DNA of 64,000 nucleotides from Aquibacillus rhizosphaerae (GCF_030282825.1 NZ_JASTZU010000018.1:186001-250000); one strand, 5' to 3'; shown: positions 35,856-44,900, counted from the first letter of the stretch. A program made the numbers and translations. The notes: a model not told the origin generated them from the sequence alone.

Positions 35856-36224
35856 ATGTCAAGTGAATTTCAGTCATCTCAGCCTATTTACATGCAGATT
35901 GTTGATCGAATAATTATTGATATTCTTCAGGAAAAACAGTCACTTGGAGGGAAAATGCCATCTGTTCGTGAAATGGCAATCAAAATGGGAGTCAATCCAA
36001 ATACAATTCAACGAGCATATAGTGAGCTGGAGAGGATGGATATTGTGGAAACGAGAAGAGGACAAGGGACTTTTGTGTTGGAAAACGATGATTTACTAGA
36101 TCAATTACGTGATTCGATGCAAAAGGAGTTCATTGAGAATTATGTGCAAAAGATGAAAGAGATAGGTGCTAGTAATCAACAAATGATTTCACAGCTAAAA
36201 CGCTACCTAAAGGAGGATGAATAG
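35856..36224 (+). CDS. GntR-family regulator, YtrA subfamily
   Basis: A 122-residue protein with the winged helix YMQIVDRIIIDILQEKQSLG ... LPSVREMA-type motif (MPSVREMAIKMGVNPNTIQR), YSELERMDIVETRRGQGTFV, and only a short helical tail. That short effector domain defines the YtrA subfamily, which represses ABC transporter operons. The 40-bp palindrome at the operon promoter is the probable binding site. Starts 7 bp after the permease stop. Confidence 0.92.
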   Translation: MSSEFQSSQPIYMQIVDRIIIDILQEKQSLGGKMPSVREMAIKMGVNPNTIQRAYSELERMDIVETRRGQGTFVLENDDLLDQLRDSMQKEFIENYVQKMKEIGASNQQMISQLKRYLKEDE

Positions 36225-36225
36225 G

Positions 36226-36939
36226 ATGTCTATCAAAATGGAAGCTGTAACAAAAAAGTATGGCAAAGATTACGCACTTAAAAATGTAAGTATTTCTTTT
36301 GAAAAAGGTCGAATCTATGGGCTAATCGGCCCGAATGGAAGTGGAAAATCAACGGCATTGAAATTGATTACTGGATTAGCCTTTCCAGACGAAGGATCTG
36401 TTTCCTTTAATAACCAAACTGTCAGTAGAAAAACATCGGATTCCATTGCATATTTGACAGAACTCGATATGTTTTACGAGACATTTACTGTTCAAGAAAC
36501 AATAGATTATGTTGCCAGCCAATTTACAGATTTTAATCATGAAAAAGCAACCTTACTACTTAAAGAAATGAAATTAGACACCACAAAAAAAGTCAAAACC
36601 CTTTCCAAAGGTAACAGAGGGCGATTAAAACTTGTTACTACACTTGCTAGAGACGCAGAAGTCATTTTACTAGATGAACCATTCTCTGGTTTAGATCCTT
36701 TGGTAAGGGACTCGATTGTGAAAAGCTTACTTCGATATCTTGATTTTGATCATCAAATTTTATTAATCGCAACCCATGAAATAAATGAAATTGAACCATT
36801 ATTAGACGAAGCAATTGCTATTTATTACGGTGATATCATTGGCCAAGAAAAAGTGGAGGAATTGCGTGAAGAACAAGGACTTTCTGTACTGGAATGGTTT
36901 AAACAATTAGTAGAAAAATTTGAGGGGGAAAATAAATGA
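36226..36939 (+). CDS. ABC transporter ATP-binding protein
   Basis: A 237-residue nucleotide-binding protein: Walker A GPNGSGKS, Walker B VILLDEPFSGLDP, H-loop IATHEINE. The signature is LSKGNRGR, not the canonical LSGGQ, as in other YtrB-type exporters. I chose ATG 36226, nine bases after AGGAGG; the ATG at 36217 touches the ribosome site. It starts one base after the end of gntR and probably pairs with the permease at 35070. Confidence 0.9.
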   Translation: MSIKMEAVTKKYGKDYALKNVSISFEKGRIYGLIGPNGSGKSTALKLITGLAFPDEGSVSFNNQTVSRKTSDSIAYLTELDMFYETFTVQETIDYVASQFTDFNHEKATLLLKEMKLDTTKKVKTLSKGNRGRLKLVTTLARDAEVILLDEPFSGLDPLVRDSIVKSLLRYLDFDHQILLIATHEINEIEPLLDEAIAIYYGDIIGQEKVEELREEQGLSVLEWFKQLVEKFEGENK

Positions 36940-37847
36940 GTGCAGTACTTACCTTAGAACACGTTAAGAAAACAATTAAGGGTAATCCAATTATTAATGA
37001 TTTAAGTTTTTCCGTACAAGCAGGAGAAATTTTTGGCTTACTTGGTCCAAATGGAGCTGGTAAAACAACTACGATTCGGATGATCGTTGGCTTAATAGGA
37101 CTTACAGATGGGGATATTATTGTCTCAGGAAAAAGTGTTAAGAAAAACTTTGAAGAAGCGGTAAAAAACATTGGAGCAATTGTTGAAAACCCAGAAATGT
37201 ATAAGCATCTAACCGGGTACCAAAACCTTAAACAATACGCTCGTATGCACAAAGGCATTTCAAAGGAAAAGATTGATGAGGTAATTGAATTAGTCGGTCT
37301 AACAGAACGTATTGATGAAAAAGTTAGAACCTATTCGTTAGGGATGAGACAACGGCTTGGTCTTGCCCAATGTTTACTACATGACCCAAAGCTATTAATC
37401 TTAGATGAACCGACTAATGGCCTTGATCCCGCTGGAATAAGAGAATTCCGGGATCATCTACGGATGCTTACAGAAACAAAAGGAATGAGTGTTATCGTAT
37501 CAAGTCATTTATTATCTGAAATGGAGATGATGTGTGACAGAATTGCTATTATTCAACAAGGAACCTTAACAGATATCCAATATGTACGTGACTTTGTTGA
37601 TAATGATCAAATGGTCTACCTAATTGAGACCGGCCCTTTAGATAATGTGAAGAACTGGTTACAGCAAGATTGGAATGCAACTTTTGTTGATTCTGGTTTT
37701 ACGGTTAGTGTCAATAAAGAAGAAGTGCCCTTACTATTAAACCGTTTAATCGACTCGAAAGTAAGTGTATATAGCGCCAAAGAAATTGTAAAGACGTTAG
37801 AACAACGTTTCCTTGAAGTAACCACACATACGAATGGAGGACTATAA
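36936..37847 (+). CDS. ABC transporter ATP-binding protein (BcrA-like)
   Basis: A 303-residue ATPase with GPNGAGKTTTIRM, signature YSLGMRQRLGLAQ, LLILDEPTNGLDPAG and IVSSHLLSEME, plus a C-terminal extension of about 80 residues. This is the DrrA/BcrA class used for peptide antibiotics and other amphiphiles. It overlaps the previous gene by four bases and is followed two bases later by its permease partner. Confidence 0.92.
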   Translation: MSAVLTLEHVKKTIKGNPIINDLSFSVQAGEIFGLLGPNGAGKTTTIRMIVGLIGLTDGDIIVSGKSVKKNFEEAVKNIGAIVENPEMYKHLTGYQNLKQYARMHKGISKEKIDEVIELVGLTERIDEKVRTYSLGMRQRLGLAQCLLHDPKLLILDEPTNGLDPAGIREFRDHLRMLTETKGMSVIVSSHLLSEMEMMCDRIAIIQQGTLTDIQYVRDFVDNDQMVYLIETGPLDNVKNWLQQDWNATFVDSGFTVSVNKEEVPLLLNRLIDSKVSVYSAKEIVKTLEQRFLEVTTHTNGGL

Positions 37848-37849
37848 AT

Positions 37850-38806
37850 ATGGGTAATTTATTAATGAATGAGTGGATCAAAATTTTTCGCAAATTAAGT
37901 ACAACGATTATGATTGTTTTACTTTTACTAGGCATTGTCACAATGGGAGCCTTTTACAAATACCAAGAAACTACTAGCACCACACAAGTGAATGAAAACT
38001 GGAAACAGGAATTACAGACACAAATATCCTCCGATCAAGAAGGTTTAACAACTGCTGGAGAAAATAATGCTAATATGAAAACGTATTACGAAAGGCAAAT
38101 TGCTTTAAATGAGTATCGTATAGAAAATGATATAGCACCGAATAATGAACAACATATTTGGACTTTTGTCGGTGATTCGCAAATGATGATTAGTTTAGCT
38201 GGTTTATTTTCGATTATTATTGCTGCTGGAATTGTCTCTTCTGAATTTTCATCAGGAACCATTAAATTACTATTAATACGACCAATAAGTAGGGTCAAGA
38301 TTTTATTATCCAAGTATATTACTGTCCTTCTATTTGGCATACTGATGCTTGCGATTATTTATCTATTTTCTTCCCTCGTTGGTTTGGTGTTATTCGGCCT
38401 CCCTTCCACTGATGTGTCTCATTTAGCATATAGTAACGGAGAAGTCATTGAACGCAGTATCTCTTTTAATCTAGTTATTCAGTATTTATTAAGCTCCATT
38501 GATATTTTAATGATTGCTACGATGGCATTTATGATCTCATCAGCATTTCGTAATAGCTCTTTTGCGATTGGCATATCATTGTTTTTATTATTTATGGGTG
38601 GCACAGCAACTATCCTACTTGCTTCATGGTTTGATTGGACAAAATATATCCTATTTGCCAATACAGACTTGACTGCATATTTTGATGGAGTTCCAATCGT
38701 TGAAGGTATGACACTTTCTTTTTCAATTGTCATGTTACTAATTTACTTCTTAATTTTCCATTTGTTAGCTTTTGGTATTTTTGCAAAAAGAGATGTTGCT
38801 GCTTAA
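37850..38806 (+). CDS. ABC-2 type permease (BcrB-like)
   Basis: A 318-residue protein: one N-terminal helix (TTIMIVLLLLGIVTMGAF), an extracellular loop of about 80 residues, then five helices. The segment IVSSEFSSGTIKLLLIRPIS is the ABC2 permease signature. It pairs with the ATPase at 36936. Export of an envelope-active compound or bacitracin-like defence is plausible but unproven. ATG follows GGAGGA. A terminator follows the operon. Confidence 0.9.
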   Translation: MGNLLMNEWIKIFRKLSTTIMIVLLLLGIVTMGAFYKYQETTSTTQVNENWKQELQTQISSDQEGLTTAGENNANMKTYYERQIALNEYRIENDIAPNNEQHIWTFVGDSQMMISLAGLFSIIIAAGIVSSEFSSGTIKLLLIRPISRVKILLSKYITVLLFGILMLAIIYLFSSLVGLVLFGLPSTDVSHLAYSNGEVIERSISFNLVIQYLLSSIDILMIATMAFMISSAFRNSSFAIGISLFLLFMGGTATILLASWFDWTKYILFANTDLTAYFDGVPIVEGMTLSFSIVMLLIYFLIFHLLAFGIFAKRDVAA

Positions 38807-38876
38807 AACACATTCGATGTATTATAGCTAAATACTGTCGAGAAAACAGAGTTAAAAAACATACTAGAATTATTAC

Positions 38877-38908
38877 AAAGGCTTGGATTAAAACCAAGCT
38901 TTTTGTAG
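38877..38908 (+). terminator. Terminator of the GntR-ABC operon
   Basis: AAAGGCTTGG (38877-38886) pairs with CCAAGCTTTT (38894-38903, one G-T pair) and runs into TTTTTG. Confidence 0.75.
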
Positions 38909-39020
38909 TGTTTTTAATATTGTCAGGGGGGTTAGGTGGTATAATAAAAAACTCCCCGATTTCGTTGGATTAAGACTCCGTTGCGCTTTTAACAAACCAA
39001 ACCAATCAACTTATCCTCTA

Positions 39021-39242
39021 TCAAAAAAACCAACTATGGATCAGTTGAAACAGTCCCATCGCTACTGCAATTCCAGGACCTAAAATTAGAAATCCAATTA
39101 ACAATGATTTGATAATATCCCAAATGATTGAAGACGTTTTGCCTTCATCATCAATTGAATCAATTTTTTCGTTCATACCTTGCAATGATCTATTTATGTT
39201 CTTTAGTTCTTCTAAGATTTGTCTTTCTGTATCCTTTTCCAT
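39021..39242 (-). CDS. Small single-span membrane protein
   Basis: A 73-residue protein with a charged helical N-terminal half (MEKDTERQILEELKNINRSL) and one C-terminal membrane helix (SLLIGFLILGPGIAVAMGLF). The family is not recognised. The ATG at 39242 has AGGAG eight bases upstream; a GTG nine bases earlier touches that site. It lies alone between the ABC operon and the YoxD-like gene. Confidence 0.65.
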   Translation of the reverse strand: MEKDTERQILEELKNINRSLQGMNEKIDSIDDEGKTSSIIWDIIKSLLIGFLILGPGIAVAMGLFQLIHSWFF

Positions 39243-39340
39243 GATTGACACTCCTGTTATTAATGAAAATTATCTATCATACAAGTACACATGCCATGTT
39301 AACTTATTATAGTTTAGCATATTTATCCATTTAATAATGA

Positions 39341-39372
39341 GAAAAAAGGCAAACCCTTATAGGATTCGCCTT
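39341..39372 (-). terminator. Terminator after the YoxD-like gene
   Basis: AAGGC (39346-39350) pairs with GCCTT (39368-39372), with AA/TT and CC/GG pairs inside; the minus side runs GCCTTTTTTCTC. Confidence 0.65.
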
Positions 39373-39428
39373 GATTGTTGTTGAATAGATCGGCTATTAC
39401 TTCAACTTTTTAAGAATAGTAATTTTTA

Positions 39429-40148
39429 TTATGGATTTGTTGACCACAATCCGGCTGATTTAATGAACGCGCGCGGATGTAGTTTTAATTGTCCAATAAT
39501 AAATTCTGCCAGATCCTCAGGTTGCATCACCTTTTCTGGATTACCATCCGTTAAATTATTTTCGACCGCAAGTTCAGTAGCTACCGTACTTGGAGTTAAA
39601 CCAGTCACACGAATGTTGTGTTTTCTAACTTCCATTGCTAATGATTCTGTTAAACCTAAAAGGCCAAATTTCGATGCACTATAGGCACTTGTAACCGGCG
39701 CCCCTTTTTGACCGGCAGTTGAGGAAATATTGATAATGTCTCCCCCATTTTTTTCAATTAGTTGCGGAAGTACTGATCTTGTTACATAATAAACGCCCAT
39801 CAAATTGACATCGATAATCTTTTTCCACTCATCCGGAGTTAAGTCAAGAAACCCTCCAAACTTAGCGGTTCCAGCATTGTTAATTAATATGTCTATCGTA
39901 CCAAGTTCACTAGTAATCGTGCTCACTGCTTTTTCCACTTGTTCTATAGAAGAAACATCTACGGATGCATAAGCGACGTTTACGCCAAGTTCCTTTATTT
40001 CACTTGCAACAATTTTTAAATCTTGTTCCGTACGCGCTAACAAGCCTACATGAACACCCTCTTTAGCTAAAGCGATTGCCGTTGCTTTTCCAATCCCTTT
40101 ACCTGCACCTGTAACTAAGGCTGTTTTTCCATTAATAGATTGTCCCAT
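39429..40148 (-). CDS. 3-ketoacyl-ACP reductase-like SDR (YoxD-like)
   Basis: A 239-residue short-chain dehydrogenase. [15 protein letters not shown] binds the cofactor, LINNAG follows, and the catalytic Ser, Tyr and Lys are in NISSTAGQ and [10 protein letters not shown]. The ending SAGLWSTNP is shared with B. subtilis YoxD, as I recall it. The start is ATG 40148 (AAAGGGG upstream), giving YoxD's length; an upstream ATG at 40181 is not needed. Substrate unknown. Confidence 0.88.
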   Translation of the reverse strand: MGQSINGKTALVTGAGKGIGKATAIALAKEGVHVGLLARTEQDLKIVASEIKELGVNVAYASVDVSSIEQVEKAVSTITSELGTIDILINNAGTAKFGGFLDLTPDEWKKIIDVNLMGVYYVTRSVLPQLIEKNGGDIINISSTAGQKGAPVTSAYSASKFGLLGLTESLAMEVRKHNIRVTGLTPSTVATELAVENNLTDGNPEKVMQPEDLAEFIIGQLKLHPRAFIKSAGLWSTNP

Positions 40149-40303
40149 AAACATGCCCCTTTCTTGTTTAAGCGGTAGCAAATATCTGTATGTACTTCAG
40201 AATAACTACCTATATTGATATTTTATTTTATAAGCTACAATATGTACAAAATTATGAATCGAAGCTGTAGATATTTTTTAGCAATTCAATATAAAATTTA
40301 GAA

Positions 40304-40347
40304 ACTAAAGCTCCAATCCTGTACATATCTGCACAAGTTTGGAGCTT
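40304..40347 (-). terminator. Terminator after the DUF3892 gene
   Basis: AAGCTCCAA (40308-40316) pairs with TTGGAGCTT (40339-40347); the minus side continues TAGTTTC. The T-run is short. Confidence 0.55.
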
Positions 40348-40377
40348 AATGACTACACTTCACTTATTTTCAAAATC

Positions 40378-40686
40378 CTAAAAAGTATCAAGGTTAACAA
40401 GGTTATTCTCTTTTATACCATCCGGTTCACTGCGAATGATATCTCTGCCGTATTTATGAAACACGTCGATATTTGCTAACTTGCCTGCTTTTGCTTCACT
40501 AAGGGCGGTGACATAGTCTAGCTCTCTTCCACCCTCAGTCTTAAAAGCAATGATGTCACCGTCATCGTTTTTCCTAACTGCAATAATTTGCTCTACATTT
40601 GATTGAACCTCTTGATCAACTTCGTTTAAAGCTTTTTCTTCACCAGCACGCTTATATTCTTGGTAAATATTATCAAAACCGTTCAT
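40378..40686 (-). CDS. DUF3892-containing protein
   Basis: A 102-residue soluble protein. VEQIIAVRKNDDGDIIAFKT and GRELDYVTALSEAKAGKL are the conserved blocks of DUF3892, ending DIIRSEPDGIKENNLVNLDT. Function unknown. ATG follows GGGAGGTG. Monocistronic. Confidence 0.8.
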   Translation of the reverse strand: MNGFDNIYQEYKRAGEEKALNEVDQEVQSNVEQIIAVRKNDDGDIIAFKTEGGRELDYVTALSEAKAGKLANIDVFHKYGRDIIRSEPDGIKENNLVNLDTF

Positions 40687-40791
40687 TAATACACCTCCCG
40701 AACATACGATTAGTTTTTCCTAGAGGTAATGTTTTTATGTTTTCTAAAATAAGGTGAATATCAAATTGATTCACATAGTATTTAAACGAAA

Positions 40792-41616
40792 TCAATTATT
40801 ATGAATCGTAATAACACTTAACTGACTTTGATTTAAAAAACGAATCGGAAGCATACTTGTACCAAGTCCACTATCGATATAAAGGAATTGATTATCACTA
40901 AGTTCATATAAGCCTTTGTCTAGCGTAGGGAAAAATCCTTGATCAGGTGCTACCAAGGCACCAATAAATGGAAATCTTACTTGACCGCCGTGCGTATGTC
41001 CACTTAATGTTAAGTCAACAGATGTATGATTATATTCTTCTATCATATCTGGTGAATGTGATAGTATGATAGTGTACAAGTCTTTATTTAGATTTGTCGT
41101 CGCAAGTTCAAGGTTATCGTGATTGGTTGAGTAATCTCCAACACCTACTATATTTACTGTAACTTCATCTGCGGTAACTTCCATATGTAAATTGTCTAAT
41201 AGTTTTACATTTCGTTCTTGAAGTCCATTAAAAAGTTCTTCTCTATAAAGATTTTCCCATTCATGGTTTCCAGAGACAAAATAAACGTTTGAATTTACTT
41301 TAGTTATTTCATCTACAAGATGAAAGACATCACTTAAATCTTCTGTCCTTCTATCCATAAGGTCGCCAGTAATTACAATTAAATCTGCATTAACTTCTTT
41401 AATAGTATTAATTAGTTTTTCATTGTTATCTCCAAACACCTTGTTATGTATATCCGTAAGTTGTAGGATGGTTAACTCGGAATTTTTCGCTATTTTTTCA
41501 CTATGTAGTTTTATGTCATTCACTTTAAAATAATTAGTATCGTAATAAACCTTAGCAATTATAGCAAACAGTAGTAAAGTCAAAACAATAAAAGCAATAC
41601 TTTTTTTCTTTTTCAT
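40792..41616 (-). CDS. Membrane-anchored metallophosphoesterase (YkuE-like)
   Basis: A 274-residue phosphoesterase with an N-terminal membrane anchor (SIAFIVLTLLLFAIIAKVYY) and metal-binding motifs LQLTDIHNK, VITGDLMDRR, VSGNHEWE, ILSHSPD and LSGHTHGGQVRFP in order. The active site faces outward. It has no twin-arginine motif, unlike B. subtilis YkuE, so it should use Sec. ATG 41616 has AGGCGG six bases upstream. Confidence 0.87.
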   Translation of the reverse strand: MKKKKSIAFIVLTLLLFAIIAKVYYDTNYFKVNDIKLHSEKIAKNSELTILQLTDIHNKVFGDNNEKLINTIKEVNADLIVITGDLMDRRTEDLSDVFHLVDEITKVNSNVYFVSGNHEWENLYREELFNGLQERNVKLLDNLHMEVTADEVTVNIVGVGDYSTNHDNLELATTNLNKDLYTIILSHSPDMIEEYNHTSVDLTLSGHTHGGQVRFPFIGALVAPDQGFFPTLDKGLYELSDNQFLYIDSGLGTSMLPIRFLNQSQLSVITIHNN

Positions 41617-41694
41617 TATAAACCGCCTACCTATGTTGATGGGATTTAATGTTAATTTCACTTTTTATTTTATAGTACATTTCATTATTTTACT

Positions 41695-41753
41695 ATAAAA
41701 AAGTGCAGTCACTGATACATAGAAAAAACTCTATGTATCAAGTAACTGCACTT
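41695..41753 (-). terminator. Terminator after the DUF2512 gene
   Basis: Two-part stem: 41701-41709 with 41745-41753 and 41714-41722 with 41731-41739 (9 bp each, CACT/AAGTA internal loop). The minus side ends in TTTTTTATAG. Confidence 0.85.
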
Positions 41754-41766
41754 AATTACGCACACT

Positions 41767-42117
41767 CTAGGCAACGACTTCTTCCTGTTTACCTTTAACT
41801 AATGCTCGGTGTTGAGGGATTTCCGTGACTCCAAGTAGTAACGCTGTTAAAACCGCTCCCCAAAAGTTAACCTGTCCACCAACAAAGAATGGGGTTACGA
41901 AATAGACAATTACTGCAGTTGCTAGAAAATCAGCAATCAATGCTAATGTCATCGTTTCTTTTCTTAAAATGATTTTTTCCATCATACGACCAACAATTGC
42001 TAAAACTGCGCCTAAAATAATTGGTTGGTAAAAGTATGCGAACTCTATTGGAAAAATGAACCATGCAATTATTACACCAATTGGACATACTATTAACTTA
42101 GTTATTAAATTAGACAA
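41767..42117 (-). CDS. DUF2512 membrane protein (YndM-like)
   Basis: A 116-residue protein with four hydrophobic helices, starting MSNLITKLIVCPIGVIIAWF and ending with the conserved GVTEIPQHRALVKG. These fit DUF2512, found in spore formers. Function unknown. The ATG has a modest AAGGGGG site upstream. Its terminator is strong. Confidence 0.8.
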   Translation of the reverse strand: MSNLITKLIVCPIGVIIAWFIFPIEFAYFYQPIILGAVLAIVGRMMEKIILRKETMTLALIADFLATAVIVYFVTPFFVGGQVNFWGAVLTALLLGVTEIPQHRALVKGKQEEVVA

Positions 42118-42372
42118 TTGTTTATAAACCCCCTTCTTTTAACGTATATCAAACAGTATCTTCAATAAGCGTTTATTCTATGTATTATTATCATTTATAA
42201 GCTTTCATGCACTCAAAAACTCAGAAAAAAATACCAATGAAGATATAACCCGAACTTATTTTACCTATATGATAAAGGATTGATAACTTAAAATAGTTTG
42301 CATTGAAATTCCTTTTTTGAAAACAATACTAACGGGACATATGTCTCTAATTAAATTGTTGGAGGGAATATA
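42118..42372. other. Intergenic, 255 bp, start side of two divergent genes
   Basis: AT-rich spacer between the divergent DUF2512 and CotF-like genes. GGAGGG before 42373 is the only clear element. I could not fit a convincing sigma-A or sigma-K promoter. Confidence 0.4.
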
Positions 42373-42957
42373 ATGAATTTTGCAGCTCACGAGCTATTGG
42401 AAACACAAGAAGCTTTAAGAACTAAATCTGCAGAAATTGAACAGCATGGTGCATTTGCTAATCAATGTAGCGATCAACACTTGAAGAATATTCTCATGAG
42501 CCATCAGCAGCAAATGATTAGTGCTTATCAACAAGGTGTTAATTTGATGCAAGGAAAAGGGGTACAATTAACACATGAATACCCTAATTTTCGTGGGCAA
42601 AATACGCAAGTAGGCATGCAACAACAATCTAACATGTCGTCTTCCGTACCAAATCCGAATCCGCAAACACTTTCTGACAAAACCATGGCAACTTTAGCGC
42701 TTAATGCCCATAAAGCCGGTGCTATGATGGGGATGCAGTGGGCAAATGAGTGTGTGGATACACAATTACGCTCTTATCATGTAAATGGAGCTAATCTTTG
42801 TCAAGAAATGGCTTATGATATGTGGGTTTGGATGAACCAAAATGGTTATTACCAACCACCCTCTTTTGGTGTGCAAAAGGAATCGCAAATGACATCATCT
42901 TTTCAGCCAATGCATACCCAAACAACAATGACAAACATGGGTAACCAAATGCAGTAA
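42373..42957 (+). CDS. CotF-family spore coat protein
   Basis: A 194-residue protein with the CotF pattern: an N-terminal helical hairpin (MNFAAHELLETQEALRTKSA), a Gln-rich linker, then LSDKTMATLALNAHKAGAMM and ANECVDTQLRSYHVNGANLC, and a Met/Gln/Thr-rich tail. Ferritin-like helices of this kind occur in YhcQ/YdgA-type coat proteins. It begins the coat-gene block that precedes the glycan locus. ATG follows GGAGGG and a strong terminator follows. Confidence 0.88.
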   Translation: MNFAAHELLETQEALRTKSAEIEQHGAFANQCSDQHLKNILMSHQQQMISAYQQGVNLMQGKGVQLTHEYPNFRGQNTQVGMQQQSNMSSSVPNPNPQTLSDKTMATLALNAHKAGAMMGMQWANECVDTQLRSYHVNGANLCQEMAYDMWVWMNQNGYYQPPSFGVQKESQMTSSFQPMHTQTTMTNMGNQMQ

Positions 42958-42987
42958 CTATTCCCTTCAATTGCATAAAATACTAAA

Positions 42988-43024
42988 ATAAAACCCAACC
43001 AAAAATTGGTTGGGTTTTATTGCT
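42988..43024 (+). terminator. Terminator after the CotF-like gene
   Basis: A perfect 15-bp stem (42988-43002 with 43006-43020), three-base loop, ending in GGGTTTTATTG. Symmetric enough to act on the facing gene as well. Confidence 0.85.
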
Positions 43025-43057
43025 CTTCTAAGTGTTTTGTTGGAAAGGATTAATATC

Positions 43058-43354
43058 CTATTTTAGAGTATTTTCATTATTACGGGTTTCATAAGACATT
43101 AGTTTTTGTAAATAAAAGTTTTCTTTTTCTTCTTCTTTCCCCTTGTCGTATTGTTCTTTAGTTATCAATTCAGCACTCACGATAGAAAAAATACTCTTTT
43201 TCTTCACACCAGGCATCGTTGAAACAATATTTAAAACATCGATCAAATTGAAATTATTCTCGGTTTCTAGATACCTAGATATACTGATATCCTTTCTTCT
43301 TCCAACATGACCGTAACGACATATCACTTTCCAATACTTATATTGCATTTTCAT
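43058..43354 (-). CDS. Uncharacterised small protein next to coat genes
   Basis: A 98-residue basic protein: YWKVICRYGHVGRRKDISIS near the start and ENFYLQKLM near the end. I do not recognise a family. The start is uncertain: ATG 43354 has GAGG 11 bases upstream and a TTG at 43360 fits that site better; an ATG at 43459 would add 35 residues without a ribosome site. Its position between CotF- and CotX-type genes suggests a sporulation role by context only. Confidence 0.6.
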   Translation of the reverse strand: MKMQYKYWKVICRYGHVGRRKDISISRYLETENNFNLIDVLNIVSTMPGVKKKSIFSIVSAELITKEQYDKGKEEEKENFYLQKLMSYETRNNENTLK

Positions 43355-43499
43355 TTTCAATGCATCCTCATTATAAATTATTAGCCATCGTGTCTTCCAC
43401 GAATTGGTGATTACCCTGTGACGAAGTTGGTATTTTTTAAAAAAAGTAGCGGTTATCATTCTAGTGCAGACCAGGTCCCAATTAATTATTCGCTAGGTC

Positions 43500-43571
43500 T
43501 TAGGCATGTGGAAAAGGGGCAATTCTTTGATTAGAGCCTTGTCTATTTAATTGCACTCGAGTAGGCTCCAT
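43500..43571 (-). CDS. Possible 23-residue peptide
   Basis: A short frame MEPTRVQLNRQGSNQRIAPF plus three residues. A perfect AAGGAGGTGG site lies upstream, but about 20 bases from the ATG, which is too far. A GTG within that site opens another short frame. Something is probably translated from this ribosome site; which frame is unclear. Confidence 0.3.
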   Translation of the reverse strand: MEPTRVQLNRQGSNQRIAPFPHA

Positions 43572-43928
43572 AATAGATAAAGTTAAATTCTACCACCTCC
43601 TTACAACTATTCTATGAAATTAGAAATATAGAATGGCGGTGTTTGTAGGGGATAATAGAAAAAAGGCACTTATCGAATAGACAATTGCAATATAGATTGA
43701 ATAGATTGATAAATAACGATAGATTTTTTTAAAGATATTCAATGAAATTTAAGTGTTTGTTAAATACCCAATATAAAACTAAAGAAGATGACTCTGTAAA
43801 TAAACAAGAGTCACCTTCTTAATAGTTTTTTCCTTTATTATTTTTCTAAGAAACTAGACTTTGAAACTCCATACCATCTTTATAACTAACCACTTGGCAG
43901 GACACTTAATTTTAAAAATTCTCTAAAA
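43572..43928. other. Intergenic, 357 bp, holding the CotX-type gene terminator
   Basis: The only structured element is the terminator at 43778-43820. A ribosome-site-like AAGGAGGTGG at about 43592-43601 (minus strand) belongs to the possible small peptide at 43500. Nothing else was seen. Confidence 0.5.
43778..43820 (-). terminator. Terminator after the CotX-type gene
   Basis: AAGAAG and TGACTCT (43782-43787, 43789-43795) pair with AGAGTCA and CTTCTT (43807-43813, 43815-43820) with one A-C mismatch; the minus side continues TAGTTTTAT. Confidence 0.75.
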
Positions 43929-44513
43929 CTATAAGATGTCTAGTCTAACAACTAGTGCAATTAACACTTGTAATAGAAGTTGAACATTTACGGCGATATC
44001 TGTATCAGTTGTAGATACATTTACTCCTCTTGAATTTTCAATATAAACTTGTTGTTTATTTGTTTGACTGGTTTTTAATTTAGCTAATAAGTCTTGTGTT
44101 ACTGCATCTGCCTGACTACTATCAGCAATTGATATACTGATAACTAATGCAACTGCAACTTGAAGTGCTGCTTGAACATTCAGCGCAGCCTGAGTATCAG
44201 TAGTTGTTACTTCGACATCAGCTGAGTCTTTTATGACTATTGATTCAATAGACTTTTGTTCGTTCTTCAACACTGCATCAGCATCCTGAATAACAGTTTC
44301 ATCGAAGGGATGGTTCTGTACTGGATCTAGAGCATTCCATTTCTTTGGTGCTTTTTCATGCGTTTCACAAACTTGATGTGGACTGACACTCTCGCATTCT
44401 TGTTGTGGTCTAACACTCTCACAATCTTTTTTGTGTTTAGGTCTAGCTTTTCTTCTAGCTATTGCAACTGTTCTATTTCTATTACAACATTTCTTTCTCT
44501 TAGATTTTGACAT
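43929..44513 (-). CDS. CotX-type spore coat protein (duplicated Coat_X domain)
   Basis: A 194-residue protein. The N-terminus is basic with Cys-rich repeats (DCESVRPQQECESVSPHQVC); two Coat_X domains follow, seen as VTTTDTQAALNVQAALQVAV and VSTTDTDIAVNVQLLLQVLI. CotX-type proteins build the insoluble outer coat/crust. A sigma-K-type promoter lies at 44542-44568. ATG follows AAGGAGAG. It sits 1.8 kb from the glycan locus, so it is a candidate glycan carrier. Confidence 0.88.
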   Translation of the reverse strand: MSKSKRKKCCNRNRTVAIARRKARPKHKKDCESVRPQQECESVSPHQVCETHEKAPKKWNALDPVQNHPFDETVIQDADAVLKNEQKSIESIVIKDSADVEVTTTDTQAALNVQAALQVAVALVISISIADSSQADAVTQDLLAKLKTSQTNKQQVYIENSRGVNVSTTDTDIAVNVQLLLQVLIALVVRLDIL

Positions 44514-44541
44514 ACTATCTCTCCTTTCTTGTTGTTTAATA

Positions 44542-44568
44542 TATGTTATGTTGGAAGATTAAAAGCGT
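44542..44568 (-). promoter_or_regulatory. Sigma-K-type promoter of the CotX-type gene
   Basis: On the minus strand TTAC, 16-base spacer, CATAACATA. This fits the mother-cell sigma-K pattern AC-N16/17-CATAnnnTA exactly. It lies about 30 bases before the start codon. Confidence 0.65.
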
Positions 44569-44612
44569 AAGGGTGATTGTCCAATATAAAACACCTATTT
44601 CTTAATATAGAC

Positions 44613-44650
44613 ATATAAAACCCCGGAAACATATTGTTATCCGGGGTTTT
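44613..44650. terminator. Terminator after the 61-residue gene
   Basis: AAAACCCCGG (44617-44626) pairs with CCGGGGTTTT (44641-44650) around a partly paired loop. Symmetric; placed to end the gene at 44715-44900 before the CotX promoter. Confidence 0.75.
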
Positions 44651-44714
44651 AAGAATTCTTATAGACAATTGATAGATACTTCCAAAAATTATTAACTGAT
44701 ATAACTTGGATAAA

Positions 44715-44900
44715 CTATGAATCTTTTGTTTCTTTTTTTTCTTGAAGAACTTCATCTACACTTTTTTTTAGATTGTCAACAATACCTTTTAATGCTTCTT
44801 TTTCTTTAGCGTCTATTTTCTGTTTATCTAAATTTACACCATGTTTTTTAAATATAGAATCTAAAAGCATATCTACACTCTGAAATTCTTTATTACTCAT
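44715..44900 (-). CDS. Small helical protein next to coat genes
   Basis: A 61-residue, highly charged helical protein: MSNKEFQSVDMLLDSIFKKH, then a Lys/Glu-rich coiled-coil-like half. I do not recognise a named family. The AAGGAGGTG site before the ATG is excellent. Context (between coat genes) suggests a sporulation role. Confidence 0.7.
   Translation of the reverse strand: MSNKEFQSVDMLLDSIFKKHGVNLDKQKIDAKEKEALKGIVDNLKKSVDEVLQEKKETKDS

Noticed and set aside
38937-38947. TATAAT at about 38939-38944 as a promoter
   Set aside because: The nearest TTGTCA is only 14 bases upstream and no + strand gene follows.
44546-44755. 69-codon minus-strand frame starting with a lysine run
   Set aside because: It overlaps the end of the 61-residue gene, runs through a terminator and has no own ribosome site.
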